From contig NZ_FMUJ01000002.1 in assembly GCF_900100965.1 (NCBI RefSeq), forward strand, positions 59,869-123,868: a stretch of DNA of 64,000 bases. The letters are read 5' to 3'. The notes under the pieces were generated by a model that saw only the letters and a program-made list of their open reading frames with translations, did no database searches and was not told the origin of the DNA. Positions within the stretch are counted from its first letter, which is position 1, and every line of letters starts with the position of its first letter. Positions 25,150 to 36,407 of this stretch are shown one piece after another. This DNA comes from Variovorax sp. EL159. GTDB taxonomy: Bacteria > Pseudomonadota > Gammaproteobacteria > Burkholderiales > Burkholderiaceae_C. Position numbers and translations under genes: made by a program.

Positions 25150-26346
25150 TCAGGCCGGGCGCCAGCCGAGGGCCTTGCCCCAGACGGCGTGCACGCTCGC
25201 ACCGGTGCCCTGCACCACGTGGTAGCGGTCGTAGGGGGCCGCGGTCATGCAGGCGTGGTGCGGCAGGATGCGCACGCGGCTGCCGATGGGCAGTGCCTCG
25301 AACATGGCCCGCAGGTCGTCGTCGCTGTCGCCGTGGCCATCGCCTCCGGAGGCAACGAGGCCGTGTTCCTGGTGCAGCTCGGCCACGCGCAATCCGGGCA
25401 GCGGCGCCGTGCCGTCCACGCGGCAGACCAGCCCGAAGCCCAGCCCGTCGCGAAACTCGGCGGCCGATTCATCTTTCGACAGCGCGAGCGCACCTGCATC
25501 GATGAGCACGCGGCGCGAGCGCGGGTTGTGGCCGATCACGGTGGCCAGCACCGACAGCGCGATGTCCTCGATGCCGCAGATGCCGCGCGCGGCCTGGTCG
25601 AGATCGAAGAAGGTATAGACGCCGGGGCGCATCTCGGTGACGCCGTCGAGCCGCTCGGCGCACACCGCCGTGGGCGTGGCGCCCACGCTCACGATGTCCA
25701 CCGTGAAGACGGCCGCGCGCAGGCACTCGGCCGCGCGCACGGCGCCGGCACGCTCGGCTTCGGCGATGGCGCGGATCGACTCCAGTCCGTCGGCGTGGTA
25801 GCTGTGGCCGGCATGGGTGAGCACGCCGGCCAGCGTGAGCGAGCCGCTGCGTTGCACTTCGGCCGCGATGGCGCGCAGTGCTTCTTCGTCGTCGGGCGCG
25901 ACGCCGCCACGGCCACCGCCGGTGTCGACCTCGATCAGCAGGCCGAAGCTCGCGCCCAGGGCACGCGCACGCGCCGCCACGGCACGCACCGCCTCGACGC
26001 AGTCCGCGAGCAGGTTCACGCGGGCGCCGTGCAAGCGCTGGACGCGGTGCAGCGCATCGACCTTGCTCGCGCTGATGCCCACCGCGTAGGTCAGGTCGAG
26101 AAAGCCGTAGCGTGCGAAGTAATCGACCTCGGCCACGGTGGACACCGTGATCGCGCCGCTGTGCCCGCGCGTGGCCACGCGTGCCACCTCGGCCGACTTG
26201 GACGTCTTCAGGTGCGGACGCAGCGCCACGCCGTGCCGCGCGGCGCGCTGCGCCATCGCGTCGCAGTTGCGCTCCAGCACCGTGCGGTCGAGCAGCAGCG
26301 CGGGCGTGGTCAGCTCGGCCAGCGCCGTGTGTGCAAGCGGCGTCAT
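25150..26346 (-). CDS. PLP-dependent D-threonine aldolase/D-serine dehydratase-like enzyme
   Basis: A 398-residue fold-type III (alanine racemase-like) enzyme. The PLP lysine is Lys47 in RPHLKTSK and the C-terminal DSD1-type metal site appears as PHHACMT, with His and Cys ligands. Family members act on D-3-hydroxy amino acids or other D-amino acids and need a divalent metal. The ATG overlaps the stop of the upstream M81/hydrolase fusion gene (ATGA), so the enzymes are produced together. In context it may process D-residues released from an imported peptide; the exact substrate is unknown. Confidence 0.87.
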   Translation of the reverse strand: MTPLAHTALAELTTPALLLDRTVLERNCDAMAQRAARHGVALRPHLKTSKSAEVARVATRGHSGAITVSTVAEVDYFARYGFLDLTYAVGISASKVDALHRVQRLHGARVNLLADCVEAVRAVAARARALGASFGLLIEVDTGGGRGGVAPDDEEALRAIAAEVQRSGSLTLAGVLTHAGHSYHADGLESIRAIAEAERAGAVRAAECLRAAVFTVDIVSVGATPTAVCAERLDGVTEMRPGVYTFFDLDQAARGICGIEDIALSVLATVIGHNPRSRRVLIDAGALALSKDESAAEFRDGLGFGLVCRVDGTAPLPGLRVAELHQEHGLVASGGDGHGDSDDDLRAMFEALPIGSRVRILPHHACMTAAPYDRYHVVQGTGASVHAVWGKALGWRPA

Positions 26347-28763
26347 CGGGCGCATCCGAGCTCCGACATGATCCAGTCGACTTCTTCGGCGATGCGGTTC
26401 ACGAAGGGCGGCAGCAGCACCAGCGTCATGTGCTCGGCACCTTCGACAGGGCACAGGTGGCTTCGCGTCGACAGCGCCGCATAGGCCTGCTGGTACTCGG
26501 GCCAGCGCCGCTGCACTTCGGCGCCTTCCTCGGCACCGGGCGGCAACTTCGGCATGACCGTGGCCGACAGCACCGCGAGCGGACGCGCGCCCAGGTCGGG
26601 CGACGCGCCGGCCTGCCGTGCGACGTGCGGCAGGGCCACGACCTCCTTGGCCATCGTGTCGATGGATTGCGGCGTGTAGTTGGCGGCCATCTGCCGCAGC
26701 ACATGCGGCATGTCGGCAAAGAGGGCCTGCACCGGCGCGAACTCCGGCGGCGGCGAGCCACCGGCCTGGAACTCGGCACGCTTGTTGCGCTCGGTCGCCA
26801 GGTGTTCGGGCGGCAGGCCCTTGAATACCTCGAACTGGTCCCAGTGGCTGGCGTCGAGCATGACGGCGCCGGCCACCTGCTCGGGGTACAGGCCGGTGTA
26901 GATGCGGTTGAGCAGGCCGCCGAGCGAATGGCCGATCAGCACGATCGGGCCGGTGACTTCGGCCGCGGCCAGCAGCGCATGCAGTTGCTGCGCGTTGCGC
27001 TTTCCGTCGAAGGGCGCGTCGTCGGCCTCGCTCCAGCCCATGCCGGCGCGGTCGTAGCTGATGACGGGGTACCTGGCCGACAGCGCCTGCTGCAGGCGCG
27101 CGTAGATCGGCGAAGCGCAGCCGCCACCGGCTTCGATCACCAGCGTGGGCTGCTGCGCGCTGGCCGGCACGGGGCCGCTGCGCTGCAGGTGCATCTTGCG
27201 GCCGTCGACGGTGTAGAGCTCGCCGGGCGCGGGCATGCCGCGCCCGTCTGCCGACGATGCCGATGAAGGCGATGAAGGCGACAACGACAACGAACGCGCG
27301 ACACGCTTCGGCTCTTCCACGCGCGGCCAGTAGTCCAGGTCGCGCACGCGGTAGGGCAGGTTGGCGAAGTCGGTGCTCAGCGCGGCCGGCGTCGACACGT
27401 ACAGCACCGACTTGGCAATGGGGCCGAACTCCGCGTGGAAGTGCTGCGCCGACTTCACCACGACCAGCTTCTTGGCCGCCAGGTCGATGCCCAGCCCCGT
27501 GAAGAGGTCGCTGCCGATCACCTGGTTGCGCTTGCTGATGAGCACGATGTCCACGCCGTTCGCCGCCTGCACCCACACGCAGGGGCCCATGGGCGTATGG
27601 TTGCCGGCCACGAGGCCGCGCTGCGAATGCGCTTCGCGCACGGCCTTCACGGTCACGTGCAGGTCGATCGGGTCGCCCGAGGCCGGGCCGCACTTGCCGC
27701 CCAGCCGCAACTCGAAGCTGGCGCCGACGCCCGCGTCGCGGCACAGCTGCACCGCACCCAGGTCCCAGACGCCGCCGAGGGCCACGTCGGCGATGCCGCG
27801 CTCGACGATCGCGCGCAGCACGAAGGTGCTGTCGCTGGTGGCGCCGCCGCCGGCGTTGTCGGCCGTGTCGGCGATGACCACCGGGCCGCCCGGCGTGGCC
27901 ATGGCCCGCTCCAGCGTCTCGTCGATCGAGAGCGAGGGCACGCCGGTCTGGTGGCGCAGGTCCCAGAACGCGCGGCCCAATTCATCGGCGAGCTTCGCGG
28001 CCAGCGCGGGGGCGTTGTCGGTCACCACCCACAGCTTGGCGCCCGACTCGGGCACGTCGGCCCACGGGAAGCCATGGCCCAGCGACACCGAGAGCACGCC
28101 CGGCAGCTTCTCGCAGGCTTCCATGCGGCGCACGAAGCTGGCCATCGGTTCGCGCGTGGTGTGCCACTTGCCCACCATGCGGCAGTCGTGCACGGCGGTC
28201 ACCGGCTGCACGCGGCCCTGCGCGGTGTCCATCACGATGCGGGCCAGCTCGCGCAGGCGGTCCAGCGCATCGGTGTGCGGATATTCCTTGTAGCAGATGA
28301 TCACGTCCGACTCGCTCAGCATCTGCTGCGTGAAGTGGCAGTGCAGGTCGAGCGACACGCCGACAGGCACCTTCGGGCCGACGATGGCGCGCACGCGCGA
28401 GATCAGGTCGCCTTCGCAGTCGTCGTAGCCGTCGGCCACCATGGCGCCGTGCAGCACCAGGATCACGCCGTCCACCGGGCCGGCGTCGCGCAGGTCGGCC
28501 AGGATCTCGTCGCGCAGGCTTTCGTACACCGGGCGCACGGTGCGGCCCAGCGGTTGCGCGAAGGCCAGCAGGCTCTCGATCATCTCGTGGCCTTCGGCGG
28601 CCAGCTGCTTGCGCAGCTCCACCGCGAACATGCCGTAGCCGGATGCGTCGCGCGTGCTGGAGTCGCCGTGAAAGATGCCGTATTCCTCGAAGCTGCCCTG
28701 CCCCGTGGGGGCGGAGACGAAGGTGTTGGTTTCGGTGGCAAGGAGTGTGGTGAAGAACTTCAT
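26343..28763 (-). CDS. M81 (MlrC-like) metallopeptidase fused to an alpha/beta hydrolase
   Basis: One uninterrupted 806-residue frame joins two enzymes. Residues 1-490 are an M81 metallopeptidase of the microcystinase C (MlrC) family: ETNTF near the start, the zinc site DLHCH (Asp139, His141, His143) with YPHTD (His163), and ADTADNAGGGATSDST at 299-313. After a Ser-rich linker (491-507) comes an alpha/beta hydrolase (about 510-806) with oxyanion region IEAGGG, nucleophile Ser613 in GHSLGG, and a late EGAEHM that supplies the His. No signal peptide is present, so it is cytoplasmic. It overlaps both neighbours by 4 bases. M81 enzymes cleave peptides or amides, some with D- or isopeptide bonds. 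The start at 28763 opens with the family MKFFTTLLATETNTF. Confidence 0.88.
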   Translation of the reverse strand: MKFFTTLLATETNTFVSAPTGQGSFEEYGIFHGDSSTRDASGYGMFAVELRKQLAAEGHEMIESLLAFAQPLGRTVRPVYESLRDEILADLRDAGPVDGVILVLHGAMVADGYDDCEGDLISRVRAIVGPKVPVGVSLDLHCHFTQQMLSESDVIICYKEYPHTDALDRLRELARIVMDTAQGRVQPVTAVHDCRMVGKWHTTREPMASFVRRMEACEKLPGVLSVSLGHGFPWADVPESGAKLWVVTDNAPALAAKLADELGRAFWDLRHQTGVPSLSIDETLERAMATPGGPVVIADTADNAGGGATSDSTFVLRAIVERGIADVALGGVWDLGAVQLCRDAGVGASFELRLGGKCGPASGDPIDLHVTVKAVREAHSQRGLVAGNHTPMGPCVWVQAANGVDIVLISKRNQVIGSDLFTGLGIDLAAKKLVVVKSAQHFHAEFGPIAKSVLYVSTPAALSTDFANLPYRVRDLDYWPRVEEPKRVARSLSLSPSSPSSASSADGRGMPAPGELYTVDGRKMHLQRSGPVPASAQQPTLVIEAGGGCASPIYARLQQALSARYPVISYDRAGMGWSEADDAPFDGKRNAQQLHALLAAAEVTGPIVLIGHSLGGLLNRIYTGLYPEQVAGAVMLDASHWDQFEVFKGLPPEHLATERNKRAEFQAGGSPPPEFAPVQALFADMPHVLRQMAANYTPQSIDTMAKEVVALPHVARQAGASPDLGARPLAVLSATVMPKLPPGAEEGAEVQRRWPEYQQAYAALSTRSHLCPVEGAEHMTLVLLPPFVNRIAEEVDWIMSELGCAR

Positions 28764-30454
28764 GCGCGTGGCTCCTGACGGACGAGGTGGATGTTTCGGG
28801 TGCGCAGGGTGTCGAGCCGGAGTCCGACGACCCGGCCCGCCTTGCGCTCGACGTTGAGGAGCGAGTTGCCCATCTGGCTGAGCACCGGATCGGTCGAGGT
28901 GAGCGTCATCACGTCGGCCGACACGGGCGTCAGTGCGCAGGCGTGCTGGCCGTGGCGGCCCTGCACCGTGAGCAGCAACCTGCCGTCGACCAGCGCCATC
29001 TGCGCGGTGGCGTCGAGGTCGGCGCTGGTGTAGTGGCCGCACAGCTGCTCGGCCAGCGTGGCGATGTCGGGCACGGTCTCGCTCATGCGCTCGAAGCGGC
29101 GCGGCTGGCCGCCTTCGTGCAGCACCAGCGTGTCGGGCGCGCGCTGCGGGTCGATGTCGCTGGCGTCGAGCACGAGGTCGTTCACAGGCAGGTCCTGCAG
29201 GCCCAGCCACAGCTTGCCTTCGCCCTGGTGCATCGGCTTCGGCGCACCGGCCTGCCACGACATGCCCAGCTTGCCGCCGACGTCGGCGAAACCGATCAGG
29301 CTGCCGGTGGACGGCGCGTGGTAGCGCTGCCCGATCAGCGTGGGGAAGGCACTGGCCAAGGGCCGCGTTTCATGCGGCTCGAGCGCGTCGCCCAGCAGCA
29401 GCTCGACCACCTTGAGGGCCAATGGCGACGGGGCCACTGGCGCGCCGTTCACCATGACGATGATGTCCAGCCCGTGGGCCGGCACGCTGAGCATCTGCGA
29501 CTGGGCACCGAGCACCGCGCCCGCGTGATGCACGATCTCGACCCCGCGGTAGGGGTGGCGCGCCAGCCCGAAGCCGTAGGTCACCTTCGAGCCCGAAGAC
29601 AGCGTGGTGGGCTCGCTCAGCAGGGCCCAGCTTCTTGCGGTGCCCACGATCTTCTCGCTGCTGCGCATGTGCGCCTGCCAGCGCAGCATGTCGTCCACCG
29701 TCGAGACCAGCGAGCCGCCGCCGTCGAGTTCGCAGGGGTACACGCCGCGTTGCCATCCACCGCCGGGCGCGGGCAGGTACTGGCCGGCCAGGCCGGGGAC
29801 CACGTCGAGGTCGGACACCACCGATGCGGTGTCGGGCATGCCCAGCGGTCCGAAGAGGCGCGCCTTCAGGAAGTCGTTGAAGCTCTGGCCGCTCACGCGC
29901 TCGACGATCTTCGCCAGCAGGAAGTAGCCGCCGTTGCTGTAGACCATCTGCGTGCCGGGTTCGAAGTTCAGCTCGCTCTGGCGCGCCATCGAAGGCAGTC
30001 CCGGGCCCGGCCGGGTGAAGGTGAGGCCGTGCGCGATGGCCCACAGCTCGTCGTGGCCGCGCCAGCCGCTCGTGTGGGTCAGCAGGTGGCGCAGCGTGGG
30101 GCCGTTGGCGCTCAGCTGCGGCATCTCGGGCAGGTGCTTGTGCACCGCGTCGTCGACGCCGAGCAGGCCGTCTTCGGCCAGCAGCAGCACAGCCATCGCG
30201 GTGAAGTGCTTGCTGGTGGAGGCGATGCGCATGCGCGTGGTCGGCGTGTTGGCCACGCCCATCTCCAGGCTGGCCATGCCGACGGCGCGCCGGTACAGCA
30301 GGCGGCCATGGCGCGCGATGCCGATCACCATGCCGGGTGCGTCGCTGCGGTTGAGGGGCGTCACCAGTGCATCGATGGCGGCCAGCGCGGCCGCTTCCGC
30401 GGCAGCGGGCGAAGAGGGGGAGTCAGGTAAGGATGACGAAGGTTGTTGTGACAT
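28760..30454 (-). CDS. beta-lactamase-fold serine hydrolase (D-aminopeptidase/MlrB-like)
   Basis: A 564-residue serine hydrolase of the class C beta-lactamase/D-aminopeptidase clan. The catalytic motifs are S79-T-S-K82 (SxxK), Y172-S-N174 (YxN) and H310-A-G312 (HxG). After the catalytic domain (about 20-375) comes a C-terminal beta-barrel region of about 190 residues, as in three-domain D-aminopeptidases. There is no signal peptide, so it acts in the cytoplasm on imported material. It overlaps the M81 fusion gene by 4 bases. MlrB of the microcystin pathway belongs to the same clan. A stereospecific peptidase or esterase is likely; the substrate is unknown. Confidence 0.85.
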   Translation of the reverse strand: MSQQPSSSLPDSPSSPAAAEAAALAAIDALVTPLNRSDAPGMVIGIARHGRLLYRRAVGMASLEMGVANTPTTRMRIASTSKHFTAMAVLLLAEDGLLGVDDAVHKHLPEMPQLSANGPTLRHLLTHTSGWRGHDELWAIAHGLTFTRPGPGLPSMARQSELNFEPGTQMVYSNGGYFLLAKIVERVSGQSFNDFLKARLFGPLGMPDTASVVSDLDVVPGLAGQYLPAPGGGWQRGVYPCELDGGGSLVSTVDDMLRWQAHMRSSEKIVGTARSWALLSEPTTLSSGSKVTYGFGLARHPYRGVEIVHHAGAVLGAQSQMLSVPAHGLDIIVMVNGAPVAPSPLALKVVELLLGDALEPHETRPLASAFPTLIGQRYHAPSTGSLIGFADVGGKLGMSWQAGAPKPMHQGEGKLWLGLQDLPVNDLVLDASDIDPQRAPDTLVLHEGGQPRRFERMSETVPDIATLAEQLCGHYTSADLDATAQMALVDGRLLLTVQGRHGQHACALTPVSADVMTLTSTDPVLSQMGNSLLNVERKAGRVVGLRLDTLRTRNIHLVRQEPRA

Positions 30455-30508
30455 GGAAGGACAACGAAGGGGAGGGAAGAGCGAGGAAGAAACGAGAGAG
30501 AGAGGCGG

Positions 30509-31951
30509 TCAGGTGGGCCTTGCCGCGCGCATCAGGCGCACGAACGGGCCTTCGGTGGCGCGCAGCACCATGGCGCCCATGAGGCCGCCGATCAGCGTCG
30601 TGGCGACGATGGCCATCGCCAGCCCGTTGGGCACCGACTTGAGGGCGTCCGACAACATGCCGACCACCAGCGGGCCCAGCACGGCGAACGGCAGGCCGCC
30701 CACGGAGAGCAGTGCGATGGTGCGGGCGCGCAGGTGCGGCGGTGCGGCGTCCTGCAGCACGTTGGGCAGCAGCACCGCGCCGCTGATGAGCGGAATGACC
30801 AGCAGCGCCAGCAAGGTGAATGCATCGGTCGCCGAGCGCGTGAACAGCAGCAGCGACGACAGCAGCGCGGCCGTGAGGTTGCCCAGCATGATGATGCGCA
30901 GCGCGGCGGCCGGGCCCATGCGGGGTTGCACGTAGCGCATTGCCGCCACGCCCAGCAGGCCGCCGATCACCGTGCCGCAGAGAAAGGCGATCCCCATGCC
31001 TTGCCCCATCTGTGCCGGCGTGACGCCGTATTGGCGCGCCGCCATGATCGGCAGCCAGGTGCCGATCGAGCTCATGCCGATGCTTGCCAGGCCCGCGCCG
31101 ACCACGAGGCCCGCGAAGGTGCGCCAGTGCTGGCGCAAGTGGTCGCGAAAGCTGATGGTGCTGGCCGCATCGTCGGCATCGGCCGCGTTGGCTCGATCCG
31201 CAACAGATGCTGCAGGTGCGGCATCGTGCGCCGTGGAAGTCGCAGGGGCAACGGGCTGCGCGCCCCCGCGCCGCGTGCGGCGAATCGACAGCACCAGCAG
31301 CGCCACCGGCAGGCCCGCCGACGCCATCACGAAGAAGGTCAGCCGCCACGGCTCCAGGTGCTGCATCGACGCGGGCAGCCAGTGCCGCAGGTCGTCGGTC
31401 AGGTGCACGACAGTACCGCCCAGCAGCGCGCCGAGCGCGCTGCCGAAGATGGCCGACAGCGCGAACACCGCGTTGGCCAGCACCCGCTGCGCGCGCGGGA
31501 ACAGGTCGGGAATCATGCTGTTGGTGATGGGGCCGAGGCCCGCTTCGCCCACGCCCAGGCCGATGGAGGCGATGAACAGCACGCCGTAGTCCATCGCGGT
31601 GCCGCGCATGGCGGTGGCGGCGCTCCACAGCACCACGCAGGCGGCCAGCACCACGCGCCGGTCGTAGCGGTCGCTGAGCCAGCCCAGCGGCAGCGTGGCG
31701 ATGCCGGTGAACAGCACGATGCCCGCGCCCTGCAGCAGCCCCAGCTGCGTGTCGGAGAGCGACAGCGTGATGCGCATCGGCTCCGTCAGCAGCGTGAGGA
31801 TGACCTTGTCGATCGAGCCCAGCACCGTCGCGATGACCAGCACCGCCAGCGCATACCACGCGCTGGAAGGTGCCTTGCGTGCCGTTTCCTGTGCTGCGGG
31901 GCTCGCCGCATCCGGCGGCAACGCGGCCGCCAGCGGATTGACGCTCGACAT
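30509..31951 (-). CDS. MFS transporter of the TonB/peptidase operon
   Basis: A 480-residue major facilitator with 12 predicted membrane segments, motif A as GWLSDRYDRR and a long charged Ala-rich cytoplasmic loop between helices 6 and 7 (about 235-275). The LGSIDKVILTLLTEPMR opening resembles organic-anion/spinster-like permeases. It starts one base from the receptor stop codon, so the outer and inner membrane transporters are co-expressed. It most likely moves the substrate from periplasm to cytoplasm, the job suggested for MlrD in microcystin degradation. Confidence 0.85.
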   Translation of the reverse strand: MSSVNPLAAALPPDAASPAAQETARKAPSSAWYALAVLVIATVLGSIDKVILTLLTEPMRITLSLSDTQLGLLQGAGIVLFTGIATLPLGWLSDRYDRRVVLAACVVLWSAATAMRGTAMDYGVLFIASIGLGVGEAGLGPITNSMIPDLFPRAQRVLANAVFALSAIFGSALGALLGGTVVHLTDDLRHWLPASMQHLEPWRLTFFVMASAGLPVALLVLSIRRTRRGGAQPVAPATSTAHDAAPAASVADRANAADADDAASTISFRDHLRQHWRTFAGLVVGAGLASIGMSSIGTWLPIMAARQYGVTPAQMGQGMGIAFLCGTVIGGLLGVAAMRYVQPRMGPAAALRIIMLGNLTAALLSSLLLFTRSATDAFTLLALLVIPLISGAVLLPNVLQDAAPPHLRARTIALLSVGGLPFAVLGPLVVGMLSDALKSVPNGLAMAIVATTLIGGLMGAMVLRATEGPFVRLMRAARPT

Positions 31952-31952
31952 C

Positions 31953-34493
<2,541 letters not shown>

Positions 34494-34529
34494 GGGTGTC
34501 TCCAGAGTGGTATTTGTTTTGGTATCCAC

Positions 34530-34559
34530 TGAGACGAATGCCCGGTCACATTCCGGTAA
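34530..34559 (-). promoter_or_regulatory. ECF-sigma promoter of the receptor operon
   Basis: On the minus strand, TTACCGGAA (34551-34559) and CGTCTCA (34530-34536) are separated by exactly 14 bases. The same two boxes at the same spacing occur upstream of the sigma gene and of the STN gene. Transcription would begin near 34523, giving a leader of about 30 bases to the receptor ATG. The promoter begins directly after the fecR stop codon. Confidence 0.85.
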
Positions 34560-34563
34560 TAAG

Positions 34564-35613
34564 CTAGTTTGAAATTCGTATTTCGTTGCCGCTGTCCTGC
34601 ACCGCGAGGCCGAAGCCCTGCTTGAGCAAGGCCACGAAGCCGCTCATGTTGTTGGCCTCGAAGCTGCCGCCGATGCGAATGCGCGCGACGGTCGGATCGG
34701 CAATCACCAGCTTGCGCGTGTTGTAGCGGTTGAACTGTGCGGCCGCGTCGCCCAGCGTCGTCTGGTCGAACACGAGCCGGCCCTGTCGCCAGCTCAGTTC
34801 GTCGTCGATCTGCTTGGGCGCCTTCGACATCACCAGCACGCTGTTCGGGCTGGCAACCGCAGCCTGGTTGCGCGTGATGACCGTCGGCGCGACTTCCTTG
34901 GAGGCCTGTGCCGAGGCGATCTGCACGCGGCCTTCTTCCACCGTCACGTTCACCTGCTCGCCCTGGCGGCGAACCAGGAAGCGCGTGCCCAGCACCGTGA
35001 TGCGGCGGTCGCCCGCGATCACGACGAAGGGATGTGCCTTGTCGTGCGCGATGTCGAAGTAGGCCTCGCCGTCTTCGAGCCAGACCTTGCGTCCGCTGCC
35101 GTTCACCACCGCGCGCACGTGCGTGGCGGTGTTCAGCGTGAGCACGGAGCCGTCGGGCAGTGCCACCGACTGGCGCGCGCCCACGGCGGTGGCGTAGTGC
35201 TCGCTCTGCCAGTCCTGCGTGTAGCGCCAGCCCAGCCAGCTGCAGGCGGCGGCAACGACCAGCAGGCCCGCCGCGATGCGTTGCGTGGAAAAGCGCGAGA
35301 GCCGTTGCGGCGGTGCGGTGCGTGGCCCGGTGGCGGACGCAGGTGCGGGCAGGGGGATGCGGATGGGCGGCGGCGTATCTGGTGTGTACGGTGTATTCGT
35401 CGACGCGCCCGCCAGGAACGGCGGCGCCCGCAAGACGCTCAGCCGGTCGCTGCGCTGCCACACGCTGGCCAGCCGCAGCCATGCCACGCGGTGCGTGATC
35501 GACTCGGCGATCCAGGCGTCCAGCTTCTGCTGGTCGGCGTCGGTCCATGTGCCGCTGTCGCGGCGCGCCAGCCAGTCGGCCGCCGCGGATTCGATGCGTT
35601 CGGCTTCAGTCAT
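34564..35613 (-). CDS. FecR-family sigma regulator
   Basis: A 349-residue FecR/PupR protein. The N-terminal cytoplasmic DUF4880 domain (about 1-60, ADWLARRDSGTWTDADQQKLDAWI) binds the sigma factor, a membrane helix follows at about 112-132 (IAAGLLVVAAACSWLGW), then the FecR domain (QSVALPDGSVLTLNTATHVRA, VWLEDGEAYFDIA) and a C-terminal STN-like region (WRQGRLVFDQTTLGDAAAQFNRYN). It relays the receptor signal across the inner membrane. The ATG overlaps the sigma stop (ATGA). The longer frame upstream lies inside the sigma gene. Confidence 0.92.
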   Translation of the reverse strand: MTEAERIESAAADWLARRDSGTWTDADQQKLDAWIAESITHRVAWLRLASVWQRSDRLSVLRAPPFLAGASTNTPYTPDTPPPIRIPLPAPASATGPRTAPPQRLSRFSTQRIAAGLLVVAAACSWLGWRYTQDWQSEHYATAVGARQSVALPDGSVLTLNTATHVRAVVNGSGRKVWLEDGEAYFDIAHDKAHPFVVIAGDRRITVLGTRFLVRRQGEQVNVTVEEGRVQIASAQASKEVAPTVITRNQAAVASPNSVLVMSKAPKQIDDELSWRQGRLVFDQTTLGDAAAQFNRYNTRKLVIADPTVARIRIGGSFEANNMSGFVALLKQGFGLAVQDSGNEIRISN

Positions 35614-36182
35614 GTCGAAAGCCTCTTTTCGTTCTGCGCCCGGCCGAAGGCCTTGGTGGCCAGCTGCACGCCGTCGGACAGCAGCGCATCGGCCAGCGCC
35701 CGCACGCCACGGGACACCTGCCGCTCGACCGTGTCTTCGGTGATGCCGAGCTGCGTGGCGACCTCGCGCTGCGACAGGCCTTCGATCTTGCGCATCTCGA
35801 TGACGCGCCGGCACTTGGACGGCAGGGCATCGAGCGCCGTCTGCAGCAGCCGCAGCTCGCCGCGGCCGGCGGCATGGCGCTCGGGCGTGAGCTCGTCGGC
35901 CGAGAAATCGAGCGCGTCGAGGTCGGCAATGATTTCGATCGACACGATCTGCGCCCGCCGCGCGCGGTCGATCAGCAGGTTGCGTGCAATGGCAAACACG
36001 AAGGGCTTGACCAGATCGGGCACGGCCTTGGCCGCGGACTCATAGATGCGCATGTAGACGTCCTGGCGCAGGTCGGGTATTTCGGCTTCGTCGCGCCAGT
36101 TGCGGCGAAGGAACCGCGTGAGCGCCGCCTCCATGGGCAGCACTTCCCTGACAAACCAGTTGTCCAAGTCACTGAGAACCAA
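35610..36182 (-). CDS. FecI-type ECF RNA polymerase sigma factor
   Basis: A 190-residue ECF sigma factor with region 2 (LRRNWRDEAEIPDLRQDVYMRIYESA; FVFAIARNLLIDRARR) and region 4 (LPSKCRRVIEMRKIEGLSQREVATQLGITEDTVERQVSRGVRALADAL). I place the start at a TTG (36180-36182) because AGGAG lies about 8 bases upstream and the sequence then begins SDLDNWFVREVLP, the usual opening of this group; no ATG is suitably placed. It is released by FecR when the receptor is loaded and should recognise the TTACCGGAA-N14-CGTCTCA promoters, including its own. Confidence 0.9.
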   Translation of the reverse strand: MVLSDLDNWFVREVLPMEAALTRFLRRNWRDEAEIPDLRQDVYMRIYESAAKAVPDLVKPFVFAIARNLLIDRARRAQIVSIEIIADLDALDFSADELTPERHAAGRGELRLLQTALDALPSKCRRVIEMRKIEGLSQREVATQLGITEDTVERQVSRGVRALADALLSDGVQLATKAFGRAQNEKRLST

Positions 36183-36245
36183 AAAAGCGCTCCTGGGAAT
36201 GGCCGGATGGGCGGACGGCTCGTCGCCGGGATTGGCGACAGACAC

Positions 36246-36275
36246 TGAGACGAACGGCCCGAAGATTTCCGGTAA
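36246..36275 (-). promoter_or_regulatory. ECF-sigma promoter of the sigma-fecR operon
   Basis: On the minus strand, TTACCGGAA (36267-36275), a 14-base spacer and CGTCTCA (36246-36252). The predicted start near 36239 leaves a leader of about 57 bases before the sigma TTG codon. It implies positive autoregulation. Confidence 0.85.
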
Positions 36276-36330
36276 CGCACGGTGAGGAGCACCACGAAAT
36301 TCTAGGTGGCACCCCATTGGGGCGCGCCCG

Positions 36331-36360
36331 TTACCGGAAAGCGCGCCCGCACTCGTCTCA
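36331..36360 (+). promoter_or_regulatory. ECF-sigma promoter of the free-standing STN gene
   Basis: On the plus strand, TTACCGGAA (36331-36339), a 14-base spacer and CGTCTCA (36354-36360). Together with the leftward copy at 36246-36275 it forms a large inverted repeat that drives divergent transcription. The predicted start near 36367 excludes the ATG at 36360 and supports the ATG at 36408. Confidence 0.83.
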
Positions 36361-36407
36361 TGGGGGTAACAAGAAAAACCATCTCATCTCGCTGGAAACA
36401 CACCTAC

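Noticed and set aside
26343-28763. The M81/alpha-beta hydrolase chain as two separate genes with an internal start at the Met near 27236.
   Set aside because: The frame is open throughout, no ribosome site precedes the internal ATG and there is no stop after the M81 domain. A single fusion is the simpler reading, though the low-complexity linker should be checked.
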